The notes below the pieces were generated by a model. It did no database searches. It was given only the letters and a program-made list of their open reading frames with translations, and was not told the DNA's origin. Source: Vanessa cardui (lineage: Eukaryota > Arthropoda > Insecta > Lepidoptera > Nymphalidae). Taken from it: 64,000 bases of DNA. The translations under genes and the position numbers were made by a program. The stretch lies in NCBI RefSeq assembly GCF_905220365.1, contig NC_061153.1:578001-642000 (forward strand), written 5' to 3'. Every line of letters begins with the position of its first letter. Within the stretch, counting starts at the first letter, position 1. Shown piece by piece: positions 10,478-20,897 of this stretch.

Positions 10478-12784
10478 ATGTCTGAGCATCAATCTCGTTC
10501 TCGGAAACGTAAACGTGAGTCGACTAAGGATGTACCAGATACCATCCTTGCAAGATTAAACGCGCTTGAAGATCGTTTTGTTCCACCGCCACCGTCGTCC
10601 GAGCTATTATTACAGGTTCCATCAACGTCTTTGGGGCACACATCGCAGCCACCGCAAATTCTACCCACACTAACGAGCGATGTGAACACCGACGATACGC
10701 GGGATGACGACTCGACCGCGGGTCAGCAACCGGCTTCGGTGTCACGAGGCAGCATATCCACAGGCGAGGACACAGCTGGCAGGATCGCGGAGGCCATCAA
10801 TTCGTTAGTTAAAGTAAGGTCTCATAATTATTTTATTTCTAACTTTGACCCATATGTTCACAATATCGACGCTTGGTGCGAGGAAGTAGATAGGGCTAAA
10901 GAGATTAACGGTTGGGACGAAAATGAGTGTTTATCGCGAATCGGAAATTGTTTAAAAGGGGAAGCACGTTTATGGCTTAATGAGTGGTCCAGTGAAGATC
11001 GTTCATGGACAAACTTTAAACGCGAATTTAAATCATTGTGCCCGCGAGCCGTCGATGTTGCGAACATTCTCTACGAAGTGATGACCAAGGATTCCAAAAG
11101 CTATGCCTCTTATGCCGAATATGCTAGACGCTCGTTGTTAAGATTGCGCTTGGTCAAAGGGTTGTCCGATGAGTTAATTGTTGCCATTATTTTGAGAGGT
11201 ATTTCCGATCCTCATATTAAAGCCGCGGCCACTAATGCTAAATTACAACCAAATGACTTAGTGCAATTTATGTCAATGTACGTAAAGCCGAAAAATGATT
11301 TTCGTTCTACCCGCGATGTTTCTCGTGTGCCGCATTATAATACTAATTCTATGAGTCATAACAACGGGAACAAGAGAGGCTTTAATAATTTAATTTGTCA
11401 TTTTTGTGGTAAAGTCGGACACAAACGTGTAGATTGTATTAGCGCAAAAAGGATGCGTCCAGTTAACCATTTAGAGTCGCCTAAAACCGTGTCTGTTCCT
11501 ATGAAAATATGTACCTTTTGTAAAAAGAGCGGTCATTTAGTTAACGATTGTTTCGTAAAACAGCGTTCCGAATCCAGTAATCTTAACCAACGTAATGTTA
11601 ATTTCTGTACGAAATCAGATAGTGGTATATTAAAATCTAACACTGATATTACAAGCGCAGTAATAAACGGTGTGCCGACAGATATATTAATTGATAGTGG
11701 TTCTTGTATTTCTCTTATTTCTAATTCAATATTAAAGCATTTTAATGTTAGCCACAAACCAACTTATCGCGCTTTACGGGGTATAGGAAGTCAGCTTGTC
11801 GAGTGTACTTCGTTTGTAACATTAATTGTTGAACTACCCCACATATCTATCGAAGCTGATTTCTATGTAGTACCGCATAGTTGTATTAGTACTCCGGTTA
11901 TTATTGGTACTGATATATTAAATCGCGAGGGCATCACATATTTTCGACAAAACGGAGTCCAACTTTTGACACATTCAATTACGCCTATACACGTAAACAA
12001 TATTTTTGACGTTAATAATGTTAACACACCTCTTAAAGGTGAAGAAAAAGAACAGCTCTTATCGGTTATTAATAATTTTTCAAATTCATTTATAAGTGGC
12101 ACAGCTTCTTCAACAGTTACGACGGGTAGTATGAAAATAGAGCTTTCGAGTAATGAACCGGTATGTTATAGACCGTATAAGTTGTCACATGACGAGAGAG
12201 TTCGCGTTCGAAATATTATTAAGGACTTAATGACTAAAGGGATAATCCGTGAATCCGAGTCTCCATATGCTAGTCCCGTGATCCTAGTTAAGAAAAAGGA
12301 CGGTACCGACCGAATGTGTGTCGATTATAGGGTTTTGAATTCACGAACTATTAAAGATAAATTCCCGTTACCGTTAATAGAGGACCATATCGACAGATTA
12401 GGATCAAGTAAATTCTTTACTAGCCTAGACATGGCCACTGGCTTCCACCAGGTACCTATGGAAGCGAGTTCAATTGCCAAAACCGCTTTCGTGACGCCGG
12501 AAGGTCACTTTGAGTATATTAAAATGCCATACGGGTTATCTAATGCGCCGGTAGTTTATCAAAGGATTATTTCAAAAACACTAAAGCGTTTCATAGATTC
12601 GGAACAGGTTCTAGTATACATAGACGATGTCCTTTTGTTATCGAACTCTGTATCTGAAGGGTTAATTTTATTAAAACAAGTTTTAGAAACGCTGACATCT
12701 TCCGGGTTTTCTATTAATTTGAAAAAATGCACTTTCCTCAGTAGTGAAATCGAATATCTCGGAAGGGTGATTAAAAATGGTTAG
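10478..12784 (+). CDS. Gypsy-A Gag, protease and reverse transcriptase (first part of one polyprotein)
   Basis: 768-codon frame. A Ser/Arg-rich N-terminus (SRSRKRKRES) is followed by a capsid region (WLNEWSSEDRSWTNFKREF) and two CCHC knuckles: CHFCGKVGHKRVDC (about residue 307) and CTFCKKSGHLVNDC (about 345). The aspartic protease has ILIDSGSCISLIS (about 404); the RT has CVDYRVLNSRTIKDKFPLP, FTSLDMATGFHQVPM and YIDDVLLLS (about 714). It stops at TAG 12782-12784 between RT and RNase H, where related elements have Gln (NGQVRPS). The frame beyond is the same, so this is either a single nonsense mutation or a read-through site. Gag and Pol share one frame, with no -1 shift. Confidence 0.92.
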   Translation: MSEHQSRSRKRKRESTKDVPDTILARLNALEDRFVPPPPSSELLLQVPSTSLGHTSQPPQILPTLTSDVNTDDTRDDDSTAGQQPASVSRGSISTGEDTAGRIAEAINSLVKVRSHNYFISNFDPYVHNIDAWCEEVDRAKEINGWDENECLSRIGNCLKGEARLWLNEWSSEDRSWTNFKREFKSLCPRAVDVANILYEVMTKDSKSYASYAEYARRSLLRLRLVKGLSDELIVAIILRGISDPHIKAAATNAKLQPNDLVQFMSMYVKPKNDFRSTRDVSRVPHYNTNSMSHNNGNKRGFNNLICHFCGKVGHKRVDCISAKRMRPVNHLESPKTVSVPMKICTFCKKSGHLVNDCFVKQRSESSNLNQRNVNFCTKSDSGILKSNTDITSAVINGVPTDILIDSGSCISLISNSILKHFNVSHKPTYRALRGIGSQLVECTSFVTLIVELPHISIEADFYVVPHSCISTPVIIGTDILNREGITYFRQNGVQLLTHSITPIHVNNIFDVNNVNTPLKGEEKEQLLSVINNFSNSFISGTASSTVTTGSMKIELSSNEPVCYRPYKLSHDERVRVRNIIKDLMTKGIIRESESPYASPVILVKKKDGTDRMCVDYRVLNSRTIKDKFPLPLIEDHIDRLGSSKFFTSLDMATGFHQVPMEASSIAKTAFVTPEGHFEYIKMPYGLSNAPVVYQRIISKTLKRFIDSEQVLVYIDDVLLLSNSVSEGLILLKQVLETLTSSGFSINLKKCTFLSSEIEYLGRVIKNG

Positions 12785-14684
12785 GTTAGGCCGAGTATGC
12801 GTAAAATACAAGCGCTGATAGATTCGCCTAAGCCACGTAACGTCAAACAAATTCGCCAGTTTCTCGGTCTTGCTGGCTATTTTAGAAGGTACATTCCGAA
12901 TTACGCTCAGCGAACAGCTTGTATTGCGCGTCTAACTAAAAATAATGTGTCCTTTGAGTGGGGACCAGAACAAGATAAAGCACGTGAGTTCATAATCGAT
13001 TGCTTAACAAACGAACCCGTCCTTGCTATTTATGACCCTAAATTACCGACCGAATTGCATACCGACGCAAGCGCAATAGGTTATGGTGCGGTATTAATAC
13101 AAATACACGCGGGTGGACTCAGGCGCGCGGTCGCGTATTTTAGTAAATCCACTCAAGGTGCGGAATCCAAGTACCATTCGTACGAACTGGAAACCTTGGC
13201 TGTAGTGAAGGCCCTTCAAAATTTTAGAAAATACTTGTTAGGAATATCTTTCAAAATTATTACTGACTGTAACGCCTTAAAATTAACCGAACGAAAAAAA
13301 GATTTACTTCCACGTGTAGCCAGATGGTGGCTTTTCATGCAAGACTTCCAGTATACATTTGAGTATAGGAAGGGGTCTTTTATGTCTCACGCCGATTATC
13401 TGAGTCGGAACCCTGTCGATGTATGTCATATACAAAACCCGAAAAATTGGGCTAAGTTAGCTCAATCCGCGGACGAAGAGACGCTTAACCTTATCGATAA
13501 GTTTAATAATGGGCAATTAGATTCTTCCCGATATGTCCTTAAAAACGGACTTTTATATGTTAAATATTGTGTCATTGGTGAAGAATCCCGCCTATTATGT
13601 TATATTCCTAAGGGGTATCGATTAAGCCTACTTCACGTTTTTCACGACGACCAAGACCACATAGGTTACGATAAAACAGTAGAACTCATATTACGGCATT
13701 TTTGGTTCCCCGGTTTGCGTGCTTTTGTAAGGAAATATATAAAGCACTGTATCGTATGTCTTTCTCACAAACGGGTACCACGAGCCCCTCATCAACCGAT
13801 AGAATCCTGGTCTAAGCCTGACGCTCCATTTTCAGTAGTACATATGGACGTTCTTGGTCCTTTACCAGAATCTCAAGGTTATACGAATATATTAATAATA
13901 ATTGACGCTTTCACGAAATATTGTCTCTTATACTCACTTTACCGTCAAGATACAAATGAGTTAAAAAGAGCTTTTACCGACGCGATTTCACTGTTTGGGT
14001 CTCCAAAACTTTTGGTCACTGATCGAGGCCGGATGTTTGAAAGCGCCGCGTTTAAAGATATGGTTAAATCATTTGGTAGTGACATTCATTTTATCACGCC
14101 AAGTATGCACCACGAAAATGGACAGGCTGAGCGGTATTGCCGAACGTTATTGAATCTACTCCGAATCGAAGTGAACCATAAAAATCAATGTTGGTCTGAT
14201 GTTCTGTGGAAAACGCAACTCATAATAAATAGTACTAAACATAGCACCACTAATATGTCACCTCTCCAATTACTTATTGGTAGCGACTCTTCAACACCAG
14301 TAATACGCGCCCTTGTCCGAGATGTTGCGATAGATATTGCCAATCCTAACCGTGAGGCAACCATGACGCTACGTAGACAACGTGCCACGTCACTTTTGAC
14401 GACTAATCAGCAAAAACAAGATGATTACGTAAATAAAGCTCGTAAATCACCGAATGTGTTTAATGTTAACGATTTAGTATTCGTGATTAAAACATCTCAG
14501 TCAGTAGGCAAATTAGATTCTTGCATGCGTGGCCCCTACAAGGTCCTTAAACAACTTCCACATCATCGCTACGAGTTGGAGTTGTTAGCTGGCTCGTACG
14601 GAAAGCGTACAGAAGCCGCAGCGGAAAATATGGTGGCATGGGCAGGAGAGTGGACTCCCGAGAGCTGCGCAGCATTTTTTGACT
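12785..14684 (+). CDS. Gypsy-A RNase H and integrase (continuation of the polyprotein)
   Basis: Same frame as the preceding part, open from 12785. RT connection FLGLAGYFRRYIPNYAQR; RNase H with HTDASAIGYGAVL (near 13058), YHSYELETLAVV and ITDCNAL. Integrase zinc-binding HHCC region (HVFHDD through CIVCLSHK, about 13635-13770), then the D,D-E core: HMDVLGPLPES, VTDRGRMFES and GQAERYCRT. Without splicing the frame would end at 14731. A GTGAGT donor at 14685 suggests that the normal product continues in the exon at 15533-15660. There is no sign of an envelope gene. Confidence 0.9.
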
Positions 14685-14825
14685 GTGAGTTACAATTGCC
14701 ATTATTTTTTGGTATATTTGTGCAAATATAATTATATTTTGTTTATAGAAACGTATAATTTTGAGTGATGGTATCGAGTGTGATTATATACCACGATAGA
14801 TGGAATGTTCCACTGGAACCCCTTC

Positions 14826-15245
14826 CATATTCACGTTGACATGGAGATGTGTTCTCTGTCACGGCAGATGGACTTACTCATTTGGAGTATTTGCCATATT
14901 CACGTTGACATGGAGATGTTTTCTCTGTCACGGCAGATGGACTTACTCATTTGGAGTATTTGCCATATTCACGTTGACATGGAGATGTTTTCTCTGTCAC
15001 GGCAGATGGACTTACTCATTTGGAGTATTTGCCATATTCACGTTGACATTGAGATGTTTTCTCTGTCACGGCAGATGGACTTACTCATTTGGAGTATTTG
15101 CCATATTCACGTTGACATGGAGATGTTTTCTCTGTCACGGCAGATGGACTTACTCATTTGGAGTATTTGCCATATTCACGTTGACATTGAGATGTTTTCT
15201 CTGTCACGGCAGATGACCTACTCATTGGAGTTTGTGTCATATTAA
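14826..15245 (+). repeat. 69-bp minisatellite, about six units
   Basis: Direct repeats of a 69-bp unit starting at 'catattcacgttgacatgg' and containing 'ctctgtcacggcagatgga' and 'ctcatttggagtatttg'. Units differ by a handful of bases; the last is more diverged. Because 69 is a multiple of three, the array is open in more than one forward frame, but these frames are repeats rather than genes. Confidence 0.95.
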
Positions 15246-15480
15246 CGTTGACATGGAGATGTAATCTCTGTCACGGCAGGGCAGTTAGCTCAGATGGAGC
15301 GCTGTCATGGTATACTAGTCACTACCATTATATGCGTAATTTGGTCAATTGACATGTGTGTGCAAATGGGGGCCCTCGATAGATCGATATGTATGCATGA
15401 AGTTAATCGCTTGAATGCTTTATGAGAGATGTTTGTGTGCAATGTTATGAAGTATGAACATTTGTATATGAAAGGAGTGC
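15246..15480. other. Intron remainder of Gypsy-A
   Basis: No repeats or coding signal. A stretch 'agttagctcagatggagcg' near 15281 resembles a tRNA 5' end, but no B box follows. Confidence 0.5.
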
Positions 15481-15532
15481 TTATTAAGGAATTTAAAAGA
15501 TAAATTCTAATATTTATTTGTTTTATTCTTAG

Positions 15533-15660
15533 CGGAATTAGATGACTTGTTGCACGATGCGTCGGCAGAAGGTCAGCCAGGGCCAAGCTGCGAGCGTACC
15601 AGGGTTGCGGACGTGGACGCCCGCCCGTCAGGAGAGGCCGTGTTAGAAGATAGCCCATAG
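15533..15660 (+). CDS. Probable Gypsy-A terminal exon, stop codon inside the 3' LTR
   Basis: After the acceptor AG at 15531-15532 the frame reads ELDDLLHDASAEGQPGPSCE and ends AVLEDSP-stop, with TAG at 15658-15660, 20 bases inside the 3' LTR. It is GC-rich and acidic, unlike the AT-rich intron before it, which supports a coding role. The function of the tail is unknown. Confidence 0.55.
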
Positions 15661-15907
15661 GAAAGGGGCGTGGCTAGCGATCACGCCACCAAGTCATGCC
15701 AGATGTCAAGATGGGGAACACTCGCGGTGTGGTGGACACATTCTTGCTCGGACGGTCGGAGCGTGTGGACGAAGTTTACTTGCTAAATTCATTTAATTGT
15801 TTAATATTTAAATATAATTAAATTAATATTTTTTGTAATATCTTTAAATATAATTTTGTGTTCGTTTTGTATTTTTTTTTAATTACTTTCACTTCTGGTC
15901 GATAATA
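15641..15907 (+). repeat. Gypsy-A 3' LTR
   Basis: Identical to 10064-10330 as far as I can read. Its first 20 bases double as the end of the pol reading frame in the splice model. Confidence 0.93.
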
Positions 15908-16755
15908 ATATGTATATTTAAACAAATGTATATAACCCGTAAAAGCTAATTTTATCAGACAAAAACTTACACTTACCAGCACTAACACAAGTTAGTCATA
16001 GTTAAATGCATGAAATAAAACAAAAACAGTGCAAACAGCAACACCAAAGCATAGCAAAAACAACAACAAAAAAAAAAGAAAAAGCAAAAGTAATAAAAGC
16101 AAAACATAAAACATTTAGGCACAAAAATCAATCAATGGATAGATAATAATTAAATCTCCTCGATTAGTAGTTAGGTATAATCAGGGAATATTTAAACGAT
16201 ATGGAAACAAATGAAAAGTGCTTAAAATGAAAACAAATAGGTATTTCTAAAAAAAAAAAACAAATAAATTAAATTACATTAATTTACAAAATATATATCT
16301 AAATTTTACCATGAAATAACAGTAGATATATGGTATCCATATTTCTTCTTAAAACGGAACGCTTTTGTTTATGGCTCAATATTTGTTTACTCTGTAATCT
16401 CATTTGTCAGTTTGACCTTTGAGTTTGACAGTCATTAAAAAGAATGACGAATGTCGGTATCAGTAAACAAATAAAAGAATTGTGTTCGATAAATTATATC
16501 GCGAGTTGAAGTACTGAGATTTAATTATTATTACTCTGTAATTCGAATGAGATCTCACAACAAGCACACACCGAACAATATGATTGTGACAAGTAACTAA
16601 GATAAATAAATAAAGAGATAAGCGGATAGAATTATTGCAACCGTAATGAAACAGATAAACAAACACCGCAGAAGCAAAATTAATATAAAACTAAAATAAA
16701 CTAGGACACAAAGATAAGGGATAATTAATAACATAAAACAAAAGAAAATAAAGTA
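15908..16755 (-). other. LINE-A1 region between ORF1 and ORF2
   Basis: AT-rich, with A-rich runs and no open frame of note; continues the LINE-A1 sequence interrupted by Gypsy-A. Confidence 0.55.
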
Positions 16756-17430
16756 TTACTTTTTGGCAGTTCTTTTTGGCCTGATGTTGGGGATTTTCAA
16801 GTCTTTTGATGCCAGGGTGCCGCAGCTAGTAGAAGCAGTAGGAGTAGTATTTACCTCTGTGATGTCGGTGGATGAAGTTAAGGACTTTAATTCAGCCATC
16901 GTAGAAATCCTCTTCTTAGTACCATGTGACTCTAAAACTACCACAATGCCATTCTTAGTCTAGCACTTTGTGACCCCGAATCGCTGACGAGCCGCAACAT
17001 AAACCTCATGACGTTCTTTAGTGAGGAATTCAGATATAGTAATACCAGTATTCCTCAAATTGGTTTTACTGAACCAGATCTTATTTCTAAGGTCAATATC
17101 TCGGAATTTGATAAGAACGGCACGTGGCTTGTCAGAGCTGGAGCGGCCGAGACGGTGACAACGGCTTATATCTTCCACTTTCAATTCGGGGATTTTTAGA
17201 TGTTCAGAAAGAATCTTAACAGTACCTGACACCAATTTTTCTGATTTGCTTTCCTGAATGCCGTGGACAAGAAGAATTTTTCTACGGGATTTCATTTCTA
17301 ACTCATCATACTTGCCAGCCAAAAGCCCAAGTTGTAACTGAAGCCCCTCTAGAGCACCCATAACAAAACTTCTGAAGACACTGAATTGAGCCGCAATATT
17401 GGAAGTAGGACTTGTGGCCGGGATGGAAGC
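16756..17430 (-). pseudogene. LINE-A1 ORF1 protein, 5'-truncated
   Basis: L1-ORF1-like RNA-binding protein of CR1/Jockey-type LINEs. Motifs: FSVFRSFVMGALEGL, KILLVHGIQESKSEKL, DISRCHRLGRSSSDKPRAVL, ITISEFLTKERHEV, RQRFGVTKC and a basic C-terminus (RPKRTAKK). A TAG at 16960-16962 replaces the conserved Trp of KCWT. Its upstream end is joined in frame to the copia RNase H. Confidence 0.85.
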
Positions 17431-18075
17431 ATTTTGAAAATTTTGTATGCCCAACTCATTCAATAGGTAATTATGCTTTACGCTATTTAAGCCCTTGGTT
17501 AGTAAATCAGCTGGCATCTTTGCAGTCTTCAAATACATTAGCTTTACAACATTATTATTGACACAATCACGACAGAAATGAAAGCGTATATCGATGTGTT
17601 TAGTACGATTATGAAACAGATTATTTTCAGACAGTTTTAGAGCACCTTGATTATCATTAAACACATCGATAGTGTACAGTTTATCAGTTATTTCATGCAA
17701 TAAGCTGCACAAATACATTGCTTCTTTACAGGCTTCCGTAATACCCATGTATTCGGCTTCGGTACTAGATAACGCAACAGTTTTTTTGTTTTTTTGCCCA
17801 AGAGACAACTATACCAGATAAAGTAAAGCAAAACCCTGTATATGATTTCCTACCAATAAAATTATTTCCCCAATCAGCATCAACAAATCCTTTTAATTTT
17901 GGATTTCCATTCCTTGTATATATCAAACCATATTTTTTGGTCTTCTTTAGATATTTTAAAATCCTTTTAGCATAGGACCAGTGTTCTGAATTGTAACAAT
18001 TGTTAAACTGGCTTAAGAAACCAACTCAAAAGGCTATGTCTGGTCTACTTAGTACTGCTAGATACATAAGGCTAT
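17431..18075 (-). pseudogene. copia RT C-terminus and RNase H
   Basis: RNase H of a Ty1/copia Pol. The minus strand shows the usual order LMYLAVLSRPDIAF-like, FVDADWG-like, then KKTVALSSTEAEYMGITEAC, DNQGALKL and RTKHIDIRFHFCRD. A frameshift near 18095 and an in-frame stop near 18034 break the upstream part; the last open stretch is 17808-17431. The copia 3' end is cut by LINE-A1 at NELGIQNF. Confidence 0.85.
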
Positions 18076-18816
18076 CTACAAGTTGTTGATATGATAGTTG
18101 TAAATCACAAAATTGGCCTTATCCAAATTTAATTTGGGTTCTATTAGAGTGGCAGCTGTTTTACTGTCTGTCATATTAAATTTCTTTAACAATTGATTTA
18201 TATAACTTTCCTGACTCAACTTAATAACTCCAATAGCTTTGTCCACATTTACACTCATTCCTAAACACTGCTTAATTTCTCCTAAGTCTTTTAGTTTGAA
18301 ATGTGAGGCCAAAACATTTTTCAATTTACTAGTTTCATCGACACTATTTGAAAAGATGAAAAAATCATCGACATATAAAGTTACAATTGTTTTAAAATTA
18401 TTATTATTCTTGATATACAAACAAGGTTCAACTTTAGACACTTTGTAAACCATATCAATAAGACATTTATCTACTTTTTTGTACCAGGCCCCTGAAGACT
18501 GTTTTAGACCATATATGGCCTTTTTCAACTTTAAAACCTTATGGTCATTTTCAGAGGACGAAAAAATGTGTGGTTTCTCCATATATATATTTTCTTCAAG
18601 GTCCCCGTTCAGAAAAGCAGTTGTTACATCTAAATGTGTAATATCAAGATTCAACTGAACAGCCAACGCAAATAAAAGTCTCAGAGTTGTGTGTCTTACC
18701 ACGGGTGAGAATGTCTCTCGAAAGTCCACACCTTCCTTTTGCATGAAACCTTTGGCTACCAGTCTAGCACGGAAACGAACGTTGTTTTCACTATCATATT
18801 TTTTTTTAATACCCAC
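18076..18816 (-). pseudogene. copia reverse transcriptase
   Basis: RVT_2-type RT: RFRARLVAKGFMQKEGVDF, LRLLFALAVQLNLDITHLDV, TAFLNGDLEENIYM, KAIYGLKQSSGAWYK and the active site LYVDDFFIFS. It is in the same frame as the integrase upstream, separated by a TAA at 18817-18819. Some residues between SEV and the KKKYDSE segment (normally a KWVFKIK-like block) are altered. It ends early through a frameshift after KLNLDKANF. Confidence 0.88.
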
Positions 18817-19941
18817 TTACACTTCACTATTATTACACTCGGGTGGAGCATCAATTAACTCCCAAGCACTATTATCTTCAAAAGACTGAATTTCCTCTTC
18901 TACTGCCTTCAGCCACTGTTCTCTTTCAGGACCTTTTAGTGCTTCTTCTAGAGTTAAGCCATTTGCATTACCAAGCCCTTCTTCACTAACACAAATATTG
19001 GAGAATCCATATCTCTCTGGCTTTTTCTTTTCCCTTACAGGTTTAGGGCTAGGTGAAAGAGATGTTTCTGCGGTATCTTCATATTCACTATCACTTGGTA
19101 CATAAGTTTTATCAAAACACTCATTTGAAAGGAATGTTTCATCTAATTCAGAATCACAATGATCTTCGGAGTCCGATACAACCTTCTCTGCATTCACAGG
19201 AACAGTAACTTCATTTTTCTCATGTTCCATAATTATGACATCTCTGCTCGTTGTTATTGTTTTTGTGACTGGATTGTAGACTCTATACCCTTTAACATTT
19301 TCTGGGTATCCAACTAAAATGTGTTCTATGGACTTCTTATCCCATTTTTGTCTTTTCTCTTTTGGTATGTGTACCATTACTTTACTACCAAAAATCCTTA
19401 ATTGATTTATCTCGGGCTTACTTCCTGTCCATATCTCATAAGGTGTTTTTCCATCTAAACCAGAAGCTATAATGCGGTTGTGTAGATATACAGCTGTATT
19501 TGACGCCTCGGCCCAAAATTCTTTGCCTAAATCTGCATCAAATAACAAACACCTTGCTTTTTCCACTATGGTACGATTGCATCTTTCACATAAGCCATTT
19601 TGTTCAGGCGTGTAGGGATTTGTTTTTTGGTGGTGAATCCCTTCTTTTTGCAGATACAAATCAAACTCTTTGTTACAGAATTCAAGACCATTATCACTCC
19701 TAATACTTTTGATTTTCCTGCTGGTCTGATTTTCTGCCTTCGCTTTAAATTCTTTGAAGTGAGACAAGACTTCATTCTTACTTTTCAGGAAGTAAATGAA
19801 TATCATTCCGGAATAATCATCGACAAACAGGAGGAAATATTTAGAACCTCCAATTGATGGCACTTCCATTGGCCCACAAATGTCTGTATGCACTAACTCA
19901 AGTATTTCTTTACTTCGGGAACCAATGACAACTGTACACAT
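18817..19941 (-). pseudogene. copia integrase
   Basis: Integrase core with HTDICGPMEVPSIGGSKYF (first D), SIRSDNGLEFCNKEF (second D) and YTPEQNGLCERCNRTIVEK (E), all present. An acidic linker and a GKTPYEIWTGSKPEINQLR block follow. The HHCC zinc region and GAG-pre-integrase part lie on the other side of LINE-A3 (30381-30780). It ends at TAA 18817-18819 before the RT. Confidence 0.88.
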
Positions 19942-20120
19942 CTTTTTATTTTGCTCCTAAACATTTTTATTTTTTTTATTGTTTTATTAAGATTTATTAC
20001 ATGAATTAATCTTTAAATAAAAATAAATAAATATTTTAATAAAACACAAACACCACTCCTTCCAAATCTCACTTTATTTTGCACAGAAGAGCACTTTTAA
20101 TACTATAAAAAATTACAAAC

Positions 20121-20897
20121 ATGGATCAATCACTCCAGATGTCAACAAATTTTGATGAAATTGTCAAAATGTTTGATTCGCGTATGAAGGTTTACGAAGA
20201 CCGGCTAAAGAAGCTTTCCCCATCTTGCTCAGCTCCTGCAATGGATTTAAAATCGTTGACAAGTAAGTTTCTCGACTTCAAAACCTTTGTATGGAAAACT
20301 CTTACACTAATGAAGTCACATGTTGAGATGCTGACCCTTGGTTTGGAACGTCATGAAGCTTACTTAAGAAGAAAGGTTGTCCTTATTCATAGAGTAGCTG
20401 AGGAGAAAAATGAGACGCTCAGCAGTGTTATTATGAACATATTATCCAGCAATTTAGAGTTGTCCGACGTTTCTCCGAGTGAAATACAAGTTTGCCATCG
20501 GCTGGGGGTTCATAAAGGTAAACCTAGGCCTATTTTGGTTAGGTTCAATAACCTTAGTACACGCCAGCTAGTATGGAATTCAAAAACTCTGCTTAAAGGT
20601 ACCGGTATCACTCTTTCTGAATTCCTTACGAGATCCAAACACCATGTTTTCATGGAAGCAAGAAAAGAATTTGGTGTTAACCGTTGCTGGACATCCGATG
20701 GCAAGATTATCATACTGCTTCCTGACAAAACACGTCGCAAAGTGGAAGTTTTGTCTGATCTTCATGCAGTTGTTTCCAAGTATCCTTCAACTTCGAAATC
20801 GCAACCTTTGCCTGACCGGTCCGTAAACAAGAGCGCCGATAAGGAGAAAGAAAAGATCATTGTAAAATCCCCCAGAAAAGTTAGACGTAAGTTGTAA
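20121..20897 (+). CDS. LINE-A3 ORF1 protein
   Basis: 258-residue intact frame. The N-terminal region is likely helical (KMFDSRMKVYEDRLKKL). The L1-ORF1-like fold follows: VVLIHRVAEEKNETL, IQVCHRLGVHKGKPRPILVRF, ITLSEFLTRSKHHVF, KEFGVNRCWTSDGKIIILLP. The basic C-terminus is KSPRKVRRKL. This type binds LINE RNA and acts as a nucleic-acid chaperone. It is the only complete ORF1 of the LINE-A family in the window; LINE-A1 and A2 have damaged versions. The start at 20121 is the first ATG after the UTR. Confidence 0.85.
   Translation: MDQSLQMSTNFDEIVKMFDSRMKVYEDRLKKLSPSCSAPAMDLKSLTSKFLDFKTFVWKTLTLMKSHVEMLTLGLERHEAYLRRKVVLIHRVAEEKNETLSSVIMNILSSNLELSDVSPSEIQVCHRLGVHKGKPRPILVRFNNLSTRQLVWNSKTLLKGTGITLSEFLTRSKHHVFMEARKEFGVNRCWTSDGKIIILLPDKTRRKVEVLSDLHAVVSKYPSTSKSQPLPDRSVNKSADKEKEKIIVKSPRKVRRKL

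Larger units (their letters stand above)
14685..15532 (+). other. Probable intron in the Gypsy-A pol gene
   Basis: Starts GTGAGT at 14685 and ends ttttattcttag at 15532, with a branch-like ttctaat about 26 bases upstream and a T-rich tract. The phase is 1; joining the exons keeps the frame and yields about 42 more codons. The intron contains the 69-bp tandem array. It was inferred from sequence only. Confidence 0.55.
10064..15907 (+). mobile_element. Gypsy-A, young Ty3/gypsy LTR retrotransposon
   Basis: 267-bp LTRs at 10064-10330 and 15641-15907 are identical by eye. The 4-bp sequence atat lies on both sides (10060-10063 and 15908-15911) and is the probable target duplication in LINE-A1. The interior encodes Gag, protease, RT, RNase H and integrase, with an in-frame TAG and a probable 3' intron. 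Identical LTRs mean recent insertion. Confidence 0.93.
6746..17430 (-). mobile_element. LINE-A1, CR1/Jockey-group LINE, 5'-truncated, split by Gypsy-A
   Basis: Minus-strand LINE with ORF1 at 16756-17430, ORF2 at 7200-9945 and a (TAAA)-rich tail at about 6746-6772. It is inserted in the copia just after the RNase H region and interrupted by Gypsy-A (10064-15907). It is related to LINE-A2, A3 and A4 here: the same EN-RT layout, the same SIPAHYPDL and GGGGVAIYL endonuclease motifs, and an AT-dinucleotide tract before ORF2. I could not define a clean target duplication. Confidence 0.8.

Noticed and set aside
10489..12102. Several minus-strand open frames of 66-79 codons opposite Gypsy-A
   Set aside because: Shadows of the strong plus-strand polyprotein; no domains or initiation context.
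14800..15245. Two overlapping repetitive open frames of about 140 codons
   Set aside because: They are the 69-bp tandem repeat read in two frames. Both stay open only because the period is divisible by three; they lie in a probable intron.
14826..15245. CRISPR-like array
   Set aside because: There are no unique spacers between repeats; it is a plain minisatellite in an insect genome.
15278..15310. tRNA-like 5' end (agttagctcagatggagcg)
   Set aside because: No B box or acceptor-stem partner within the next 80 bases.
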